Part shown: positions 9,126-18,236 of the stretch, piece after piece | Position numbering within the stretch: position 1 is the first letter of the stretch | Layout: each line of letters opens with the position of its first letter | Origin: Bacteroidaceae bacterium | GTDB taxonomy: Bacteria > Bacteroidota > Bacteroidia > Bacteroidales > Bacteroidaceae | DNA length: 64,000 nt | Direction: 5' to 3' | NCBI GenBank assembly: GCA_902362375.1 | Contig: CABIVS010000004.1 | Location: 239,304-303,303, forward strand | Notes under the pieces: generated by a model | Told to the model about the DNA's origin: nothing | Databases searched by the model: none | What the model saw: only the letters and a program-made list of their open reading frames with translations | Translations under genes and position numbers: made by a program

Positions 9126-11309
9126 TTATTTTCTAAAACGAATCGTCAGGCTTGCATAGAAAGCTCTTCCCGGCGTAATGGTCGAATAAGGTTTCTTCGT
9201 ATTCCAGGGACGGTCGTCTACCCAGTCGAACAGATTCTCAACACCCAAACCGGCATTCAGAATGAAATATTTCAGATTGAATGTATGTCCTGTATTCAAA
9301 TCCCAAAGCATAAAACCGGATGAATCATAGTCATACGTTTCGGAATATCTCTTTCCCTGTCCGCGACCAACCATATTGATGTTCAGTCCATACAATCCCC
9401 AGTTCTTAGACCATTGCGCATTTACGTTTCCTGCATACTTGACACTTTTGTCAATCGGTTTATCGGTTATCAGATTTCTTGCATCCAACAGCGTATAGCC
9501 GGCTCCCAGATTGAATCCAAGTCCCAAGTAAGCATTTGCATTTACATTCACCCCTTTGATTCTCACTTTATCGATGTTGTCACGCTGGCGCACTTCATCA
9601 TAATCACCATATTGCGCAGCTTCTTCATCGCTCAAAGTACGGTAATTAATCATATCCGTCACATTATTTACAAAAGCCGTTGCTGATACGGAAAAACGGG
9701 AATGAGTATATTCCAGATTCAATGAGAAGTTTTTGCTTTCTTCCGGTTTCAGTTCGAGATTTCCGATAGTATAGCGATTGGTAGTCTTTGCCAGATCCGT
9801 AGCATAAATTTCAGAAAGTGTAGGCGTGCGGAAACCTGTTGCAAAAGACAATCGGCCACGGAAACCACCCTCCCTATACATAATAGAAGCTGTAGGAGTG
9901 AAGTGATCTTCAAATGTTTCATTATAAATGTAACGCAATCCCACTACTGCTTGCAGAGATTCGGCAATCGTCCACTCATCCTGCGCATATAAAGCCATGG
10001 TGTAGAGCGTCTTATTAGAGATATTATCCGATTCACTTTCCAGCTTTTCATCCAGATATTCCAATCCGGCAGACAGTTTGTTCTTGCTGTTCACCTTGAT
10101 AATACTCTTCACATTCCCCCGGTAAAAATATTGTTTCTTACGGGTTTCCTTATCTCCAATCTTAAAGTCACCGCTTTCCTGAATATAGTCATAAGCCGAT
10201 TTGTAATTGTCCGAATAGAAATCGGCATCGATATATGCTTTCTTATTCACAATATACTTCATACCGAAACCATACGTATAATTCTCATGATACATATTAT
10301 ATTTATATTCCGTTACCGGACGGTCATTCAGGAAATTATAGTACGAACCCTGTGCATACAGCGTTGTCTTATGATTCAGAGAATAAGAGAAACTCTGGTT
10401 GACCGTATTCGAATGATAACCGGTGAAAGCCTGTTTATCGGTAGGATCCAGTTTCACTTCCCCTTTTTTATTCACCGTTTCGGTCATCGGATGAAGTTTC
10501 CAGCCATCCGACTGTTGGCGTTGGTAAGAAGTATACGATGAAAGTTTGCCAACATTCAAATCCAGATTCACAGCTTCCGAAAAACGTCCGTGGTCACTCA
10601 CCTTGGTAGTGCTCGATGCATCAATCTTATTTTTGCTGTCATCCGTAATGATATTAATAACTCCGCCAATGGCGTCACTACCATACAGCGCGGATGCCGA
10701 ACCGTTCAGTATTTCAATTCGTTTCACATTTGCCATGTTGATGCGCATCAATGCATCATCGCCAATCAGTTTCCTTCCGTTCACCAATACAAGGATATAA
10801 TCGCTATTCAAGCCATTAAGCACCATTTCCGTTCCCATACCGTTGGTAGAAAAAGAAAAGTTAGAAGTGAGCTTGGTAAGAGCCTCCTCAAGATTCGTAA
10901 CATTGGCCTCCTTGATATCTTTGGCAGTCAATACATTTACCGGAATGGGACTATCCACCATCCGGCGATGTGTTCCGGTTCCGGTCACTACCACCTGGTT
11001 TAGATTGTTATGACTTTCCGTCATACGTATCACGACGTCATTTACACTCTTCGAAGTAGAATACCGTTGCGGTTCATAATTGAGGTGAGACACTTGCAGA
11101 GTCTGTTTGCCATCCGGCAATCCCTTGATTATAAACTCTCCTTTTGTATTCGTAGTTCCACCCTGCAGACTATGGTCCACCCGAATATTCGCTCCGACAA
11201 CAGGCTCTCCGGTTTCAGAATTCAACACACGTCCCTTGATCGTAACCTGAGCGGACACAACACAACATACACCGACCAACATGGTGGTCAAAATAAGTTT
11301 TTTCAACAT
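9126..11309 (-). CDS. TonB-dependent receptor with CarboxypepD-like N-domain, riboswitch-controlled
   Basis: 727-aa outer-membrane receptor. Signal peptide 1-20 (...CCVVSAQ), then a CarboxypepD_reg-like domain (TIKGRVLNSETGEPVVGANI, about 21-105), plug (VVVTGTGTHRRMVDSPIPVNV to SALYGSDAIGGVINIIT, about 110-215) and a barrel ending in RAFYASLTIRFRK. It is the first gene after the minus-strand cobalamin riboswitch, so low B12 should raise its synthesis. A BtuB function is likely from regulation and context. The extra N-domain is common in Bacteroides SusC/BtuB relatives. A haem or other tetrapyrrole substrate remains possible because the operon also holds an exported chelatase. Confidence 0.87.
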   Translation of the reverse strand: MLKKLILTTMLVGVCCVVSAQVTIKGRVLNSETGEPVVGANIRVDHSLQGGTTNTKGEFIIKGLPDGKQTLQVSHLNYEPQRYSTSKSVNDVVIRMTESHNNLNQVVVTGTGTHRRMVDSPIPVNVLTAKDIKEANVTNLEEALTKLTSNFSFSTNGMGTEMVLNGLNSDYILVLVNGRKLIGDDALMRINMANVKRIEILNGSASALYGSDAIGGVINIITDDSKNKIDASSTTKVSDHGRFSEAVNLDLNVGKLSSYTSYQRQQSDGWKLHPMTETVNKKGEVKLDPTDKQAFTGYHSNTVNQSFSYSLNHKTTLYAQGSYYNFLNDRPVTEYKYNMYHENYTYGFGMKYIVNKKAYIDADFYSDNYKSAYDYIQESGDFKIGDKETRKKQYFYRGNVKSIIKVNSKNKLSAGLEYLDEKLESESDNISNKTLYTMALYAQDEWTIAESLQAVVGLRYIYNETFEDHFTPTASIMYREGGFRGRLSFATGFRTPTLSEIYATDLAKTTNRYTIGNLELKPEESKNFSLNLEYTHSRFSVSATAFVNNVTDMINYRTLSDEEAAQYGDYDEVRQRDNIDKVRIKGVNVNANAYLGLGFNLGAGYTLLDARNLITDKPIDKSVKYAGNVNAQWSKNWGLYGLNINMVGRGQGKRYSETYDYDSSGFMLWDLNTGHTFNLKYFILNAGLGVENLFDWVDDRPWNTKKPYSTITPGRAFYASLTIRFRK

Positions 11310-11380
11310 TTTGTGATTATACTTAAATTTCTATAGTTTATGTTCTTAGCCCCGAGAACAAGTTAACTATTGTTTCTTCC

Positions 11381-11548
11381 TTAGGCAGGTTTCCTGACTT
11401 CATCCTGAAAGTTCGCCTTCCCGTGCATCCGGCACAGTGGCAGTAGTAAAACTTTCAATAGATGGATGTTACAGTAGCGGGCACTGCTCCGGATTCACAC
11501 CGGATTCCCTTTTATGTTCAATCGGACGATTGAAAACATCACCTAAAG
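11381..11548 (-). ncRNA. Cobalamin riboswitch 1 (AdoCbl-type), upstream of the receptor-cbiL-receptor-cbiK operon
   Basis: On the minus strand the core GGGAATCCGGTGTGAATCC, then GCCCGCTACTGTAA, and the B12 box AAGTCAGGAAACCTGCC at the 3' end are all present. The 72-base stretch to the first ATG can fold into a long hairpin (TGTTCT...AGAACA inside AUAGUU...AACUAU) but has no T-run. Control at translation initiation is therefore more likely than transcription termination. Confidence 0.92.
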
Positions 11549-11553
11549 TGCCG

Positions 11554-11561
11554 CAAAATTA
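11554..11561 (-). promoter_or_regulatory. -7 box driving riboswitch 1
   Basis: Minus-strand TAATTTTG fits TAnnTTTG and sits a few bases before the riboswitch 5' end. Confidence 0.55.
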
Positions 11562-11655
11562 CTACATTTAATTTGGATCTCATAACATATCTAAAAATAT
11601 TTTCAGTAATACGAAATTTACACGACCTCTCAAGGAAAGAAACTGATTATTATTG

Positions 11656-11663
11656 TACTTTTG
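11656..11663 (+). promoter_or_regulatory. -7 box for cbiGF-cbiJD
   Basis: TACTTTTG fits TAnnTTTG and predicts transcription from about 11670. This makes the in-frame TTG at 11653 untranslatable and supports the ATG at 11692 as the cbiGF start. No riboswitch lies in the roughly 22-base leader. Confidence 0.6.
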
Positions 11664-11691
11664 CAACATTACCCAATTAATTATTTTCAGG

Positions 11692-13521
11692 ATGGAAAAG
11701 AGCGTTCAGACAGCAATTATTTTAATCTCCGAGTCAAGTCTGCCCATAGCCAGAAATATAAGCAGAGAGTTAGCAGAATCCGCCATATACCTCAAAGGAG
11801 AAGCAGAGGGATGCGAAACAATCACCTCGTACAGCGGGTTTATGAAAGAACATTTTTCCGATTTTAAAGCAATCGTTTTTATCGGTGCACTCGGCATCTG
11901 CGTGAGAAGTATTGCTTCCTGCATCCGGAACAAATATGCCGATCCGGCAGTGATTAACGTTGACAGTACCGGACGTTTCGTTATCTCCGTACTGTCCGGA
12001 CATATCGGAGGCGGCAATGAACTGACACGAATCGTTGCGGGAATCACCGGAGGGGAAGCCATCGTCACCACCCAAAGTGATAATCAACAGTTGTGGGCGC
12101 TGGATACGTTTACCTCCCGTTACGGATGGAAAACTTCGGCAACACCGGCTTCCATGAATCAGGCTATTTTTCAGTTTGTGAATAAACACAAGACAGCCCT
12201 GCTTCTTAGTGTCAAAGATAAAGGAACGGACGAACTTGAACAGAGTTGTCCGGAACATACAGATATCTATTATAGATTGGAAGAAATACCGCTAGCCGAA
12301 TACCAATTGCTCATCACTGTTGGTCCGTGGGAATATGACGCTCCTATCCCGACATTGCAGTTCTATCCGCCCGTGCTTCATATCGGGGTAGGCTGTAAAA
12401 AAGAATGTTCTCCACAGGGAGTCTGCACTTATATAAAAGATGAATTATTGCGACACCATCTTTCTCCGCTCGCAGTGAAAAGCATCTCAACGATTGAACT
12501 GAAAAAGGACGAACCGTTGATTGCAGAATTACATACGCAGTTCTCAAACAGCGAACTACATATTTATAAAGCAGAGGAACTGGCAGATATCAGCGTTCCG
12601 AATCCCTCCGAAAAAGTGAAGGAAGTGACAGGCGTTGATGGGGTGGCCGAAAGTTCTGCTATCCGTGCCTCCGATTACGGCAGATTGCTGATGGAAAAGC
12701 AAAAAGGGATATTATCCGAAGGAAATAATTTCACCTTTGCCGTAGCACTTTCTGCTGATAGTGACCGCAACAACGGGCATATCGAGATTGTGGGGGCCGG
12801 TCCGGGCGACCCGGAATTAATTTCTGTAAGAGGCAAGAGAATGCTGGAAAAGGCAGACCTCATTCTTTATGCCGGCAGTCTGGTGCCACGCGAACTGACG
12901 TATTACGCCAAACCGGGCGCTACCGTTAGAAGTTCGGCAGACATGACATTGGAGGAACAATTCACCCTCATGAAGTCTTTCTATGACAAGGGATTGTTTG
13001 TGGTACGTCTCCACACAGGTGACCCGTGTATTTACGGAGCTATTGCCGAACAAATGGCATTCTTCGACCAATACGGGATGAGGTATCACATCACTCCCGG
13101 CATTTCTTCTTTTCAGGCCGCAGCAGCCGCCCTCAAATCACAGTTCACCATTCCTGAAGAAGTGCAAAGCATTATCCTCACACGTGGAGAGGGTCGGACA
13201 CCGATGCCCGAGAAAGAAAAACTTCATTTGCTGGCGCGCTCGCAAAGCACGATGTGTATCTATCTAAGTGCTGCTATTGTGGAGCAGGTACAGGAAGAAC
13301 TCTTGCAAGCCTACTCTCCCGAAACGCCCGTAGCTGCCTGCTACAAACTCACTTGGAAAGAAGAGAAGATATATCGCGGCAAGCTGAAAGATCTTGCTCA
13401 AATTGTCCGTGACAACCATCTGACTCTTACTACCCTGCTTGTAGTCGGTAACGCCATCGACCACCGGGAGGGATTATCCAGACTATATGCTGACGAATTC
13501 AAACATCTTTTCCGCCCATGA
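11692..13521 (+). CDS. cbiGF: CbiG-CbiF fusion: cobalt-precorrin-5A hydrolase / cobalt-precorrin-4 C11-methyltransferase
   Basis: 609 aa from the ATG at 11692; the longer reading from a TTG at 11653 lies inside the promoter. Residues 1 to about 335 are CbiG: N-domain (IVFIGALGICVRSIA; VLSGHIGGGNELTRIVA; VTTQSD), linker, and C-domain (HIGVGCKKECSPQGVCTYI), which opens the delta-lactone and releases acetaldehyde. Residues about 360-609 are CbiF/CobM: IEIVGAGPGDPELISVRG, LIYAGSLV-like LILYAGSLVP, RLHTGDPCIYGAIAEQ, TPGISSFQAAAA and ILTRGEGRTPMPE. The fused enzymes act in successive steps. The next gene overlaps its stop by 4 bp. Confidence 0.94.
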   Translation: MEKSVQTAIILISESSLPIARNISRELAESAIYLKGEAEGCETITSYSGFMKEHFSDFKAIVFIGALGICVRSIASCIRNKYADPAVINVDSTGRFVISVLSGHIGGGNELTRIVAGITGGEAIVTTQSDNQQLWALDTFTSRYGWKTSATPASMNQAIFQFVNKHKTALLLSVKDKGTDELEQSCPEHTDIYYRLEEIPLAEYQLLITVGPWEYDAPIPTLQFYPPVLHIGVGCKKECSPQGVCTYIKDELLRHHLSPLAVKSISTIELKKDEPLIAELHTQFSNSELHIYKAEELADISVPNPSEKVKEVTGVDGVAESSAIRASDYGRLLMEKQKGILSEGNNFTFAVALSADSDRNNGHIEIVGAGPGDPELISVRGKRMLEKADLILYAGSLVPRELTYYAKPGATVRSSADMTLEEQFTLMKSFYDKGLFVVRLHTGDPCIYGAIAEQMAFFDQYGMRYHITPGISSFQAAAAALKSQFTIPEEVQSIILTRGEGRTPMPEKEKLHLLARSQSTMCIYLSAAIVEQVQEELLQAYSPETPVAACYKLTWKEEKIYRGKLKDLAQIVRDNHLTLTTLLVVGNAIDHREGLSRLYADEFKHLFRP

Positions 13522-15329
13522 TACTGATTTTCGGAGGAACGACGGAGGGACGCACTGCCGCTGAAACCCTCGATGAAGCAGGACAACCCTTTTATTATTC
13601 CACACGTGGCACCCTTCAGGAAGTCACGTGCAGAAATATGACGCGACTGACCGGCAACATGGATTCAAAAAAAATCATTTCTTTCTGCCGTGAACACGAG
13701 ATCCGATTAATAATAGATGCCGCCCATCCATTTGCGCAACAACTCCACCTGAATATCTTCCTCGCGGCAAAAGAACTAACCATCAAGGTAGTGCGCCTGG
13801 AACGTATCTATCCGGAATTATCGGAGGAAATCATTTGGTGTGATGACTTCGAAGATGCCGTCGCCCGTATGAAACAGGACGGTATAGAGAAACTACTGGC
13901 TCTCACCGGCACTCAAACTATTGCCAAGCTACAAGGTTTCTGGAAAGAGCATGACTGTATCTTTCGGGTTCTGGAACGGTCGGAATCCGTAGATATTGCC
14001 ATAAAGGCAGGATTCCCCAAAGAAAAACTGATTTTCTATCAACCCGAAGAAGATGAATCACTCCTTTTTAAGCAACTTTCCCCGCAAGCGATTATCACGA
14101 AAGAAAGCGGCAGTTCGGGAGGCTTCATCGAAAAAATAGAAGCTGCTCTGAAAAACGGAATCAAAATTTATGTGGTCCGCCGTCCTCCCCTGCCTGAGGG
14201 TTTTATTACAGTAAATGGGAAATACGGATTGAGACGGGCTGTTGAACTAAATGTACCGGGATTTTATGCCCTAAGAAGTGGATTCACTACCGGAACCTGC
14301 GCAACAGCCGCAGCCAAAGCCGCTTTACTTGCATTGACAGAAGAATGTTTTGAAGAAAAAACGGAAGTGACATTACCGGATGGAGAAAGGGTCGTCCTAC
14401 CTATATATAAGGTAGAAAAAACGGATGAGAATACCGCCACTGCCAGTGTCATCAAAGATGCCGGAGATGACCCGGACGTTACCCACGGACATCAGATTGT
14501 AGCCACTGTATCTTTTTCCGATTCTCCCGGCATACATTTCCTGCAAGGAAAAGGGGTGGGAAAAGTCACACTTCCCGGATTGGGATTAGCCGTCGGTGAA
14601 CCTGCCATTAATTCGACTCCCCGGAAAATGATCGTCAATGAGCTATCCTTACTTTATGGAGGAGGGCTGGACGTAACTATCAGCGTTCCCGAAGGAGAAG
14701 CACTGGCTCTGAAAACATTCAACCCGAAATTGGGAATTATTGGAGGAATCTCCATTATCGGAACTTCGGGTATTGTGAAACCTTTTTCTTCGGAAGCATT
14801 CGTTGATGCCATACGCAAGGAAGTGGAAGTGGCCTATGCAGTTAATACGGAACGATTGGTTATCAATTCCGGAGCCAAAAGTGAGAAATATGTCCGGAGC
14901 CTCTATCCGAATCTTCCTCCACAGGCTTTCGTCCATTACGGAAACTTTATCGGAGAGACATTAAAAATAGCAGCAGAGACTGGTTTTCAAAAGGTAAGCA
15001 TGGGGATTATGATAGGAAAAGCGGTAAAACTGGCAGAAGGACACTTGGATACTCACAGCAAGAAAGTGGTAATGAACAAAGACTTTTTAAAAGAAATCGC
15101 AGTCCAGTGTGGCTGCTCGAATGAGACTTTATCTTTGATTGAACAAATGACACTCGCCCGCGAACTGTGGGGAATACCAAACAGACATGATAAAGAGGTT
15201 CTGCTCGGCAAGTTAGTGCAATTATGCCTTATGCATTGCACACCACTTTTCCCCAAAGGAGAACTCACCCTTTTATGGATCAATGAGACTGGGGAGATTT
15301 CCTATCAAATTCACTCTACCTTGTTATAA
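13518..15329 (+). CDS. cbiJD: CbiJ-CbiD fusion: cobalt-precorrin-6A reductase / cobalt-precorrin-5B C1-methyltransferase
   Basis: 603 aa. Residues 1 to about 245 match the CbiJ/CobK reductase (MILIFGGTTEGRTAAETL nucleotide-binding start; DAAHPFA; LLALTGTQTI; ITKESGSSGGF). From about 250 on, the sequence is CbiD: LRSGFTTGTCATAAAKAAL, VIKDAGDDPDVTHG, GKGVGKVTLPGLGLAVGEPAIN, GGISIIGTSGIVKP and the C-terminal MGIMIGKAVKLAEGHLDTHS. CbiD comes before CbiJ in the pathway, although it is C-terminal here. It is coupled to cbiGF by a 4-bp overlap and followed by a hairpin repeat at 15385-15469. Confidence 0.94.
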   Translation: MILIFGGTTEGRTAAETLDEAGQPFYYSTRGTLQEVTCRNMTRLTGNMDSKKIISFCREHEIRLIIDAAHPFAQQLHLNIFLAAKELTIKVVRLERIYPELSEEIIWCDDFEDAVARMKQDGIEKLLALTGTQTIAKLQGFWKEHDCIFRVLERSESVDIAIKAGFPKEKLIFYQPEEDESLLFKQLSPQAIITKESGSSGGFIEKIEAALKNGIKIYVVRRPPLPEGFITVNGKYGLRRAVELNVPGFYALRSGFTTGTCATAAAKAALLALTEECFEEKTEVTLPDGERVVLPIYKVEKTDENTATASVIKDAGDDPDVTHGHQIVATVSFSDSPGIHFLQGKGVGKVTLPGLGLAVGEPAINSTPRKMIVNELSLLYGGGLDVTISVPEGEALALKTFNPKLGIIGGISIIGTSGIVKPFSSEAFVDAIRKEVEVAYAVNTERLVINSGAKSEKYVRSLYPNLPPQAFVHYGNFIGETLKIAAETGFQKVSMGIMIGKAVKLAEGHLDTHSKKVVMNKDFLKEIAVQCGCSNETLSLIEQMTLARELWGIPNRHDKEVLLGKLVQLCLMHCTPLFPKGELTLLWINETGEISYQIHSTLL

Positions 15330-15384
15330 ATCTATTATTGACAGGCTTATTTCAGCACAGTTATGAACTAAACAAGTCATAAAA

Positions 15385-15469
15385 TTTAGGCACGGATTAC
15401 GCGGATTACACGGTAGCTTTGCGCACTCACTACGCTAAAACCGTGAAATCCGTGTAATCCGTGCCTAAA
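15385..15469. repeat. Imperfect 30-bp inverted repeat after cbiJD (terminator-like hairpin)
   Basis: Arms 15385-15414 and 15440-15469 match at 27 of 30 positions and contain direct repeats of CGGATTAC. The right arm is followed by only a short A/T stretch. The unit resembles short interspersed hairpin repeats often seen between Bacteroides genes. It probably stops or protects the cbiGF-cbiJD transcript. Confidence 0.7.
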
Positions 15470-15503
15470 AAGAATCATAAGCATTTGATTCATTTCCGAA
15501 CAA

Positions 15504-16108
15504 AAATGAGCCGAAATATAATCCTAGGATCATCTACTAGAGAATTAAAAAGTAAAAATTTGCTGTCACCTGTCACATATTTGTATTTAAACTTCTGATA
15601 ATGAATGAATAGCGGTGTGACAGCAGCATATGACAGCACAGTGACAGCACTTTTGCTGTCACACCTTTTATCCCACGATTCTTTCTTCTCTTTCTTTTCT
15701 CTTTCTTGAAAATCACAACCTGTATAGCTTCATATTTCTTAGCTGCAGGAAAACATTCGTTTTCATACCTTCAAACCATTGGTTTCATAGGCTTGAAACT
15801 CTAGTTCCACAGGTTTGAAACCCTAGTTCCAATTACTTGAAACCATTGGTTTATTACCTATGAAACTCTAGTTTTTCTTTGTTGGAACCAGAGTTTCAGA
15901 CAAAGGAAACTAACTTGGAACTTACTTCTTAGAGAGAGAGTGAGAAGAGGTGACAGCAGAAATGCCGTCACCGTGCTGTCACATGCTGCTGTCACGCCAT
16001 AACCCATTCACTGTTAGAAGTTTAAGCACAAACATGTGACAGGTGACAGCTATTTTTTACTTTTTAATTTTATAGTGGAGTATGAAGAGATTATATTTCG
16101 GCTCATTT
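15504..16108. repeat. 605-bp non-coding palindromic element with 19-bp perfect terminal inverted repeats
   Basis: The ends 15504-15522 (AAATGAGCCGAAATATAAT) and 16090-16108 are exact reverse complements. Inside, arms of about 125 bp (15542-15668 and 15947-16072) are strongly similar inverted copies full of the unit CTGTCAC/GTGACAG. The centre (15720-15905) holds many irregular GAAAC/GTTTC half-sites such as TTGAAAC and AACCATTGGTTT. No ORF of useful size exists in it. It fills the gap between the convergent cbiJD and btuD1 genes. It could be a MITE-like mobile unit or a structured RNA/DNA site; no target duplication was recognised. Confidence 0.8.
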
Positions 16109-16134
16109 CCATACAGTTTAGAGGATTTTTTGAA

Positions 16135-17199
16135 TCAACTATATCTGCTATTCACCAGATAACCGGACACCAGCTTGAGTAATACTTCAATATCATCCGC
16201 TTTTCGAACTTCATTCTCCGGCAAATGCAACAAAAATCCTTCCGTCTGAAGATTACCTGTTTCTATGTAAACATCAGATTCAATCTCACGCCCTGCCAGA
16301 ATTCCATTTCGCAAAAGAGCTTTCCTGACCATCGCATACTTTTGGCCATGCCCTTCAAGACGCATCTTTACAGAATATTCATTGTTGATTTTAAATAGTC
16401 CCGTATTTTGGTCGAACATGATTCCTTTACGGGAAAAGAAGTTACTTAATGTACCATTCAGTGACAAGTCTTCAGGAGTTCCGATAGTCACACCGTTTTC
16501 TTTATCCATCATCCAGACTTTATCGGCAATCTGTAAAGCCAATTCCAAATCATGGGTACTCATGAAAATCGTTTTCCCCGTATCGCGGGATAACCGATGC
16601 AACAGTTGCATCATCTCCACTTTACTTGGAAAATCAAGGAAAGCAGTCGGTTCATCCAGGAAAATCACAGGTGTTTCCTGCGCCAACGCTTTGGCAATCA
16701 TTACCTTTTGTTTTTCTCCGTCACTCAACGTATGCATCATCCGGCCGGTTAGCATCTCTATCCCCACACCGGCTATCGCACGCGAAACAATTTCTTTATC
16801 TCCTTTCTTCAGCACTCCCCAAAAACCGGTATAAGGACTTCTTCCTAACGCTACCATCTCTTCCACAATCATATTACGCAAGTCGCACTTTTCTGTCAGC
16901 ACCACACTGATGACTTTCGACATATCCGCATCGGAATATTTCTCAACCTCTTTATTCATGATCCGGATCTCTCCCGACAATTTCGGTAGGAAACCGGACA
17001 GTGTATGCAACAAAGTGGACTTTCCCGCTCCATTGGCTCCAAGCAGACAAGTGAGTTCGCCAGCATAAATACTGGCATTTATATCACGGGCTACGATATG
17101 CGTTTTATGCTTTCCTTTATAGCCTGTGACCAGGTTCCTGATAGTTATGGTTTCTTGCTCTTGCATGTTAAGTTTCTCCCTGTTCTGATTATCATTCAT
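16135..17199 (-). CDS. btuD: Corrinoid ABC importer ATPase BtuD (copy 1, with C-terminal extension)
   Basis: Energises import through the BtuC permease. Walker A GANGAGKSTLLHTL (about residue 53), signature LSDGEKQKVMIAKAL, Walker B VIFLDEPTAFLD and the switch His in STHDLEL are intact. At 354 aa it is about 100 residues longer than the usual 250-260; residues from about 265 form an extra C-terminal domain of unknown role, absent from the second copy at 21979-22734. The start overlaps the permease stop by 8 bp; a second Met at codon 12 is possible. Last gene of the minus-strand btuFCD operon. FecE/HmuV-like siderophore or haem importers are close relatives; the riboswitch upstream supports corrinoids. 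Confidence 0.88.
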   Translation of the reverse strand: MNDNQNREKLNMQEQETITIRNLVTGYKGKHKTHIVARDINASIYAGELTCLLGANGAGKSTLLHTLSGFLPKLSGEIRIMNKEVEKYSDADMSKVISVVLTEKCDLRNMIVEEMVALGRSPYTGFWGVLKKGDKEIVSRAIAGVGIEMLTGRMMHTLSDGEKQKVMIAKALAQETPVIFLDEPTAFLDFPSKVEMMQLLHRLSRDTGKTIFMSTHDLELALQIADKVWMMDKENGVTIGTPEDLSLNGTLSNFFSRKGIMFDQNTGLFKINNEYSVKMRLEGHGQKYAMVRKALLRNGILAGREIESDVYIETGNLQTEGFLLHLPENEVRKADDIEVLLKLVSGYLVNSRYS

Positions 17200-18229
17200 T
17201 TACCTCTCCCTTACGCTTACGGAACAATACCGACACTACCACCGGCGCACCGACCAAAGCTGTGACGGAGTTGACCGGCAAAGCACCTTCAAACCCCGGC
17301 ATACGGGCTATCAGATTACACAATAACGCCATTGCCGCCCCTACCAGTAAAGAAGAAGGCATCAATATCCGATGGTCGGAAGTACGGAACAAAGCACGGC
17401 AAAGATGCGGCACAGCCAGTCCCAGAAAAACAATCGGTCCACAATAAGCCGTAACAATCGCCACCAAAGCTCCGGAACAGGAGATTACCAACAAACGGGC
17501 ACGTTTGATATTCAAGCCCAGATTTCGCGCATAACTGTCTCCAAGCAACAACAGATTCAATGTCTTAATCAACAGAAAAGAGAGTGGAAGAAGCACAGCC
17601 ATTGTGGAAAGAAATGGGAATAACTGGTCACCGGAAATACGGGAAAAGCTTCCTAATCCCCAAATGACATACGCGCGAATATCTTCTTCAACGCTGAAAA
17701 ACTTCAAGACTCCAATCACAGCATTGGCTACATAACCAATCATCACACCGATAATCAACAGAGTCACGTTTCCTTTTACTTTCTGTGAGGCGAAAGCAAT
17801 AAGCGCCATGATAGACAATGCTCCTGCAATAGCGGCAACCGTCAGTGCCAATTCACCAATCAGCCCCAGACTGCTCAACGCCACTCCTCCAAGACTGCCT
17901 GACAATAAAACGACAAAAGCCACTCCCATACTCGCTCCGGAACTAATCCCCAACACTGAAGGCCCTGCCAATGGGTTTCTGAAAACTGTCTGCATCTGCA
18001 ATCCGCTGACGGACAACCCTGCTCCGGCAACCAACGCAGTGACTGCCTGGGGCATTCTCGATTTCCAGATGATATTCGTCCAGATGTGGTTCTCATGATC
18101 TCCCCACAGGCAAATATCCCATACGGCACGAAACGGTATAGATACAGAACCCAATACGAGATTCAGGAAGAAAAGAAAAAAAATCAATCCAACCAACAGA
18201 AGCATCAACAACCAGACAGGAGTTTTCAT
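17192..18229 (-). CDS. btuC: Corrinoid ABC importer permease BtuC (copy 1)
   Basis: 345-aa inner-membrane protein of the FecCD/BtuC family with about ten membrane segments. Seen: SRMPQAVTALVAGAGLSVSGLQMQTVFRNPLAGPSVLGISSGAS (family signature) and YCGPIVFLGLAVPHLCRALF, the cytoplasmic coupling region that contacts BtuD. It starts 7 bp after btuF and overlaps btuD by 8 bp, so the three genes are coupled. Full length, no damage seen. Confidence 0.9.
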   Translation of the reverse strand: MKTPVWLLMLLLVGLIFFLFFLNLVLGSVSIPFRAVWDICLWGDHENHIWTNIIWKSRMPQAVTALVAGAGLSVSGLQMQTVFRNPLAGPSVLGISSGASMGVAFVVLLSGSLGGVALSSLGLIGELALTVAAIAGALSIMALIAFASQKVKGNVTLLIIGVMIGYVANAVIGVLKFFSVEEDIRAYVIWGLGSFSRISGDQLFPFLSTMAVLLPLSFLLIKTLNLLLLGDSYARNLGLNIKRARLLVISCSGALVAIVTAYCGPIVFLGLAVPHLCRALFRTSDHRILMPSSLLVGAAMALLCNLIARMPGFEGALPVNSVTALVGAPVVVSVLFRKRKGEVNE

Positions 18230-18236
18230 ACCCTTC

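Noticed and set aside
11653..11691. TTG-initiated N-terminal extension of cbiGF
   Set aside because: The TTG lies within the predicted promoter -7 box; the ATG at 11692 matches the family start.
15720..15905. CRISPR-like array of GAAAC/GTTTC repeats
   Set aside because: The repeats are short, irregular in spacing and orientation, with no constant spacer length and no cas genes nearby.
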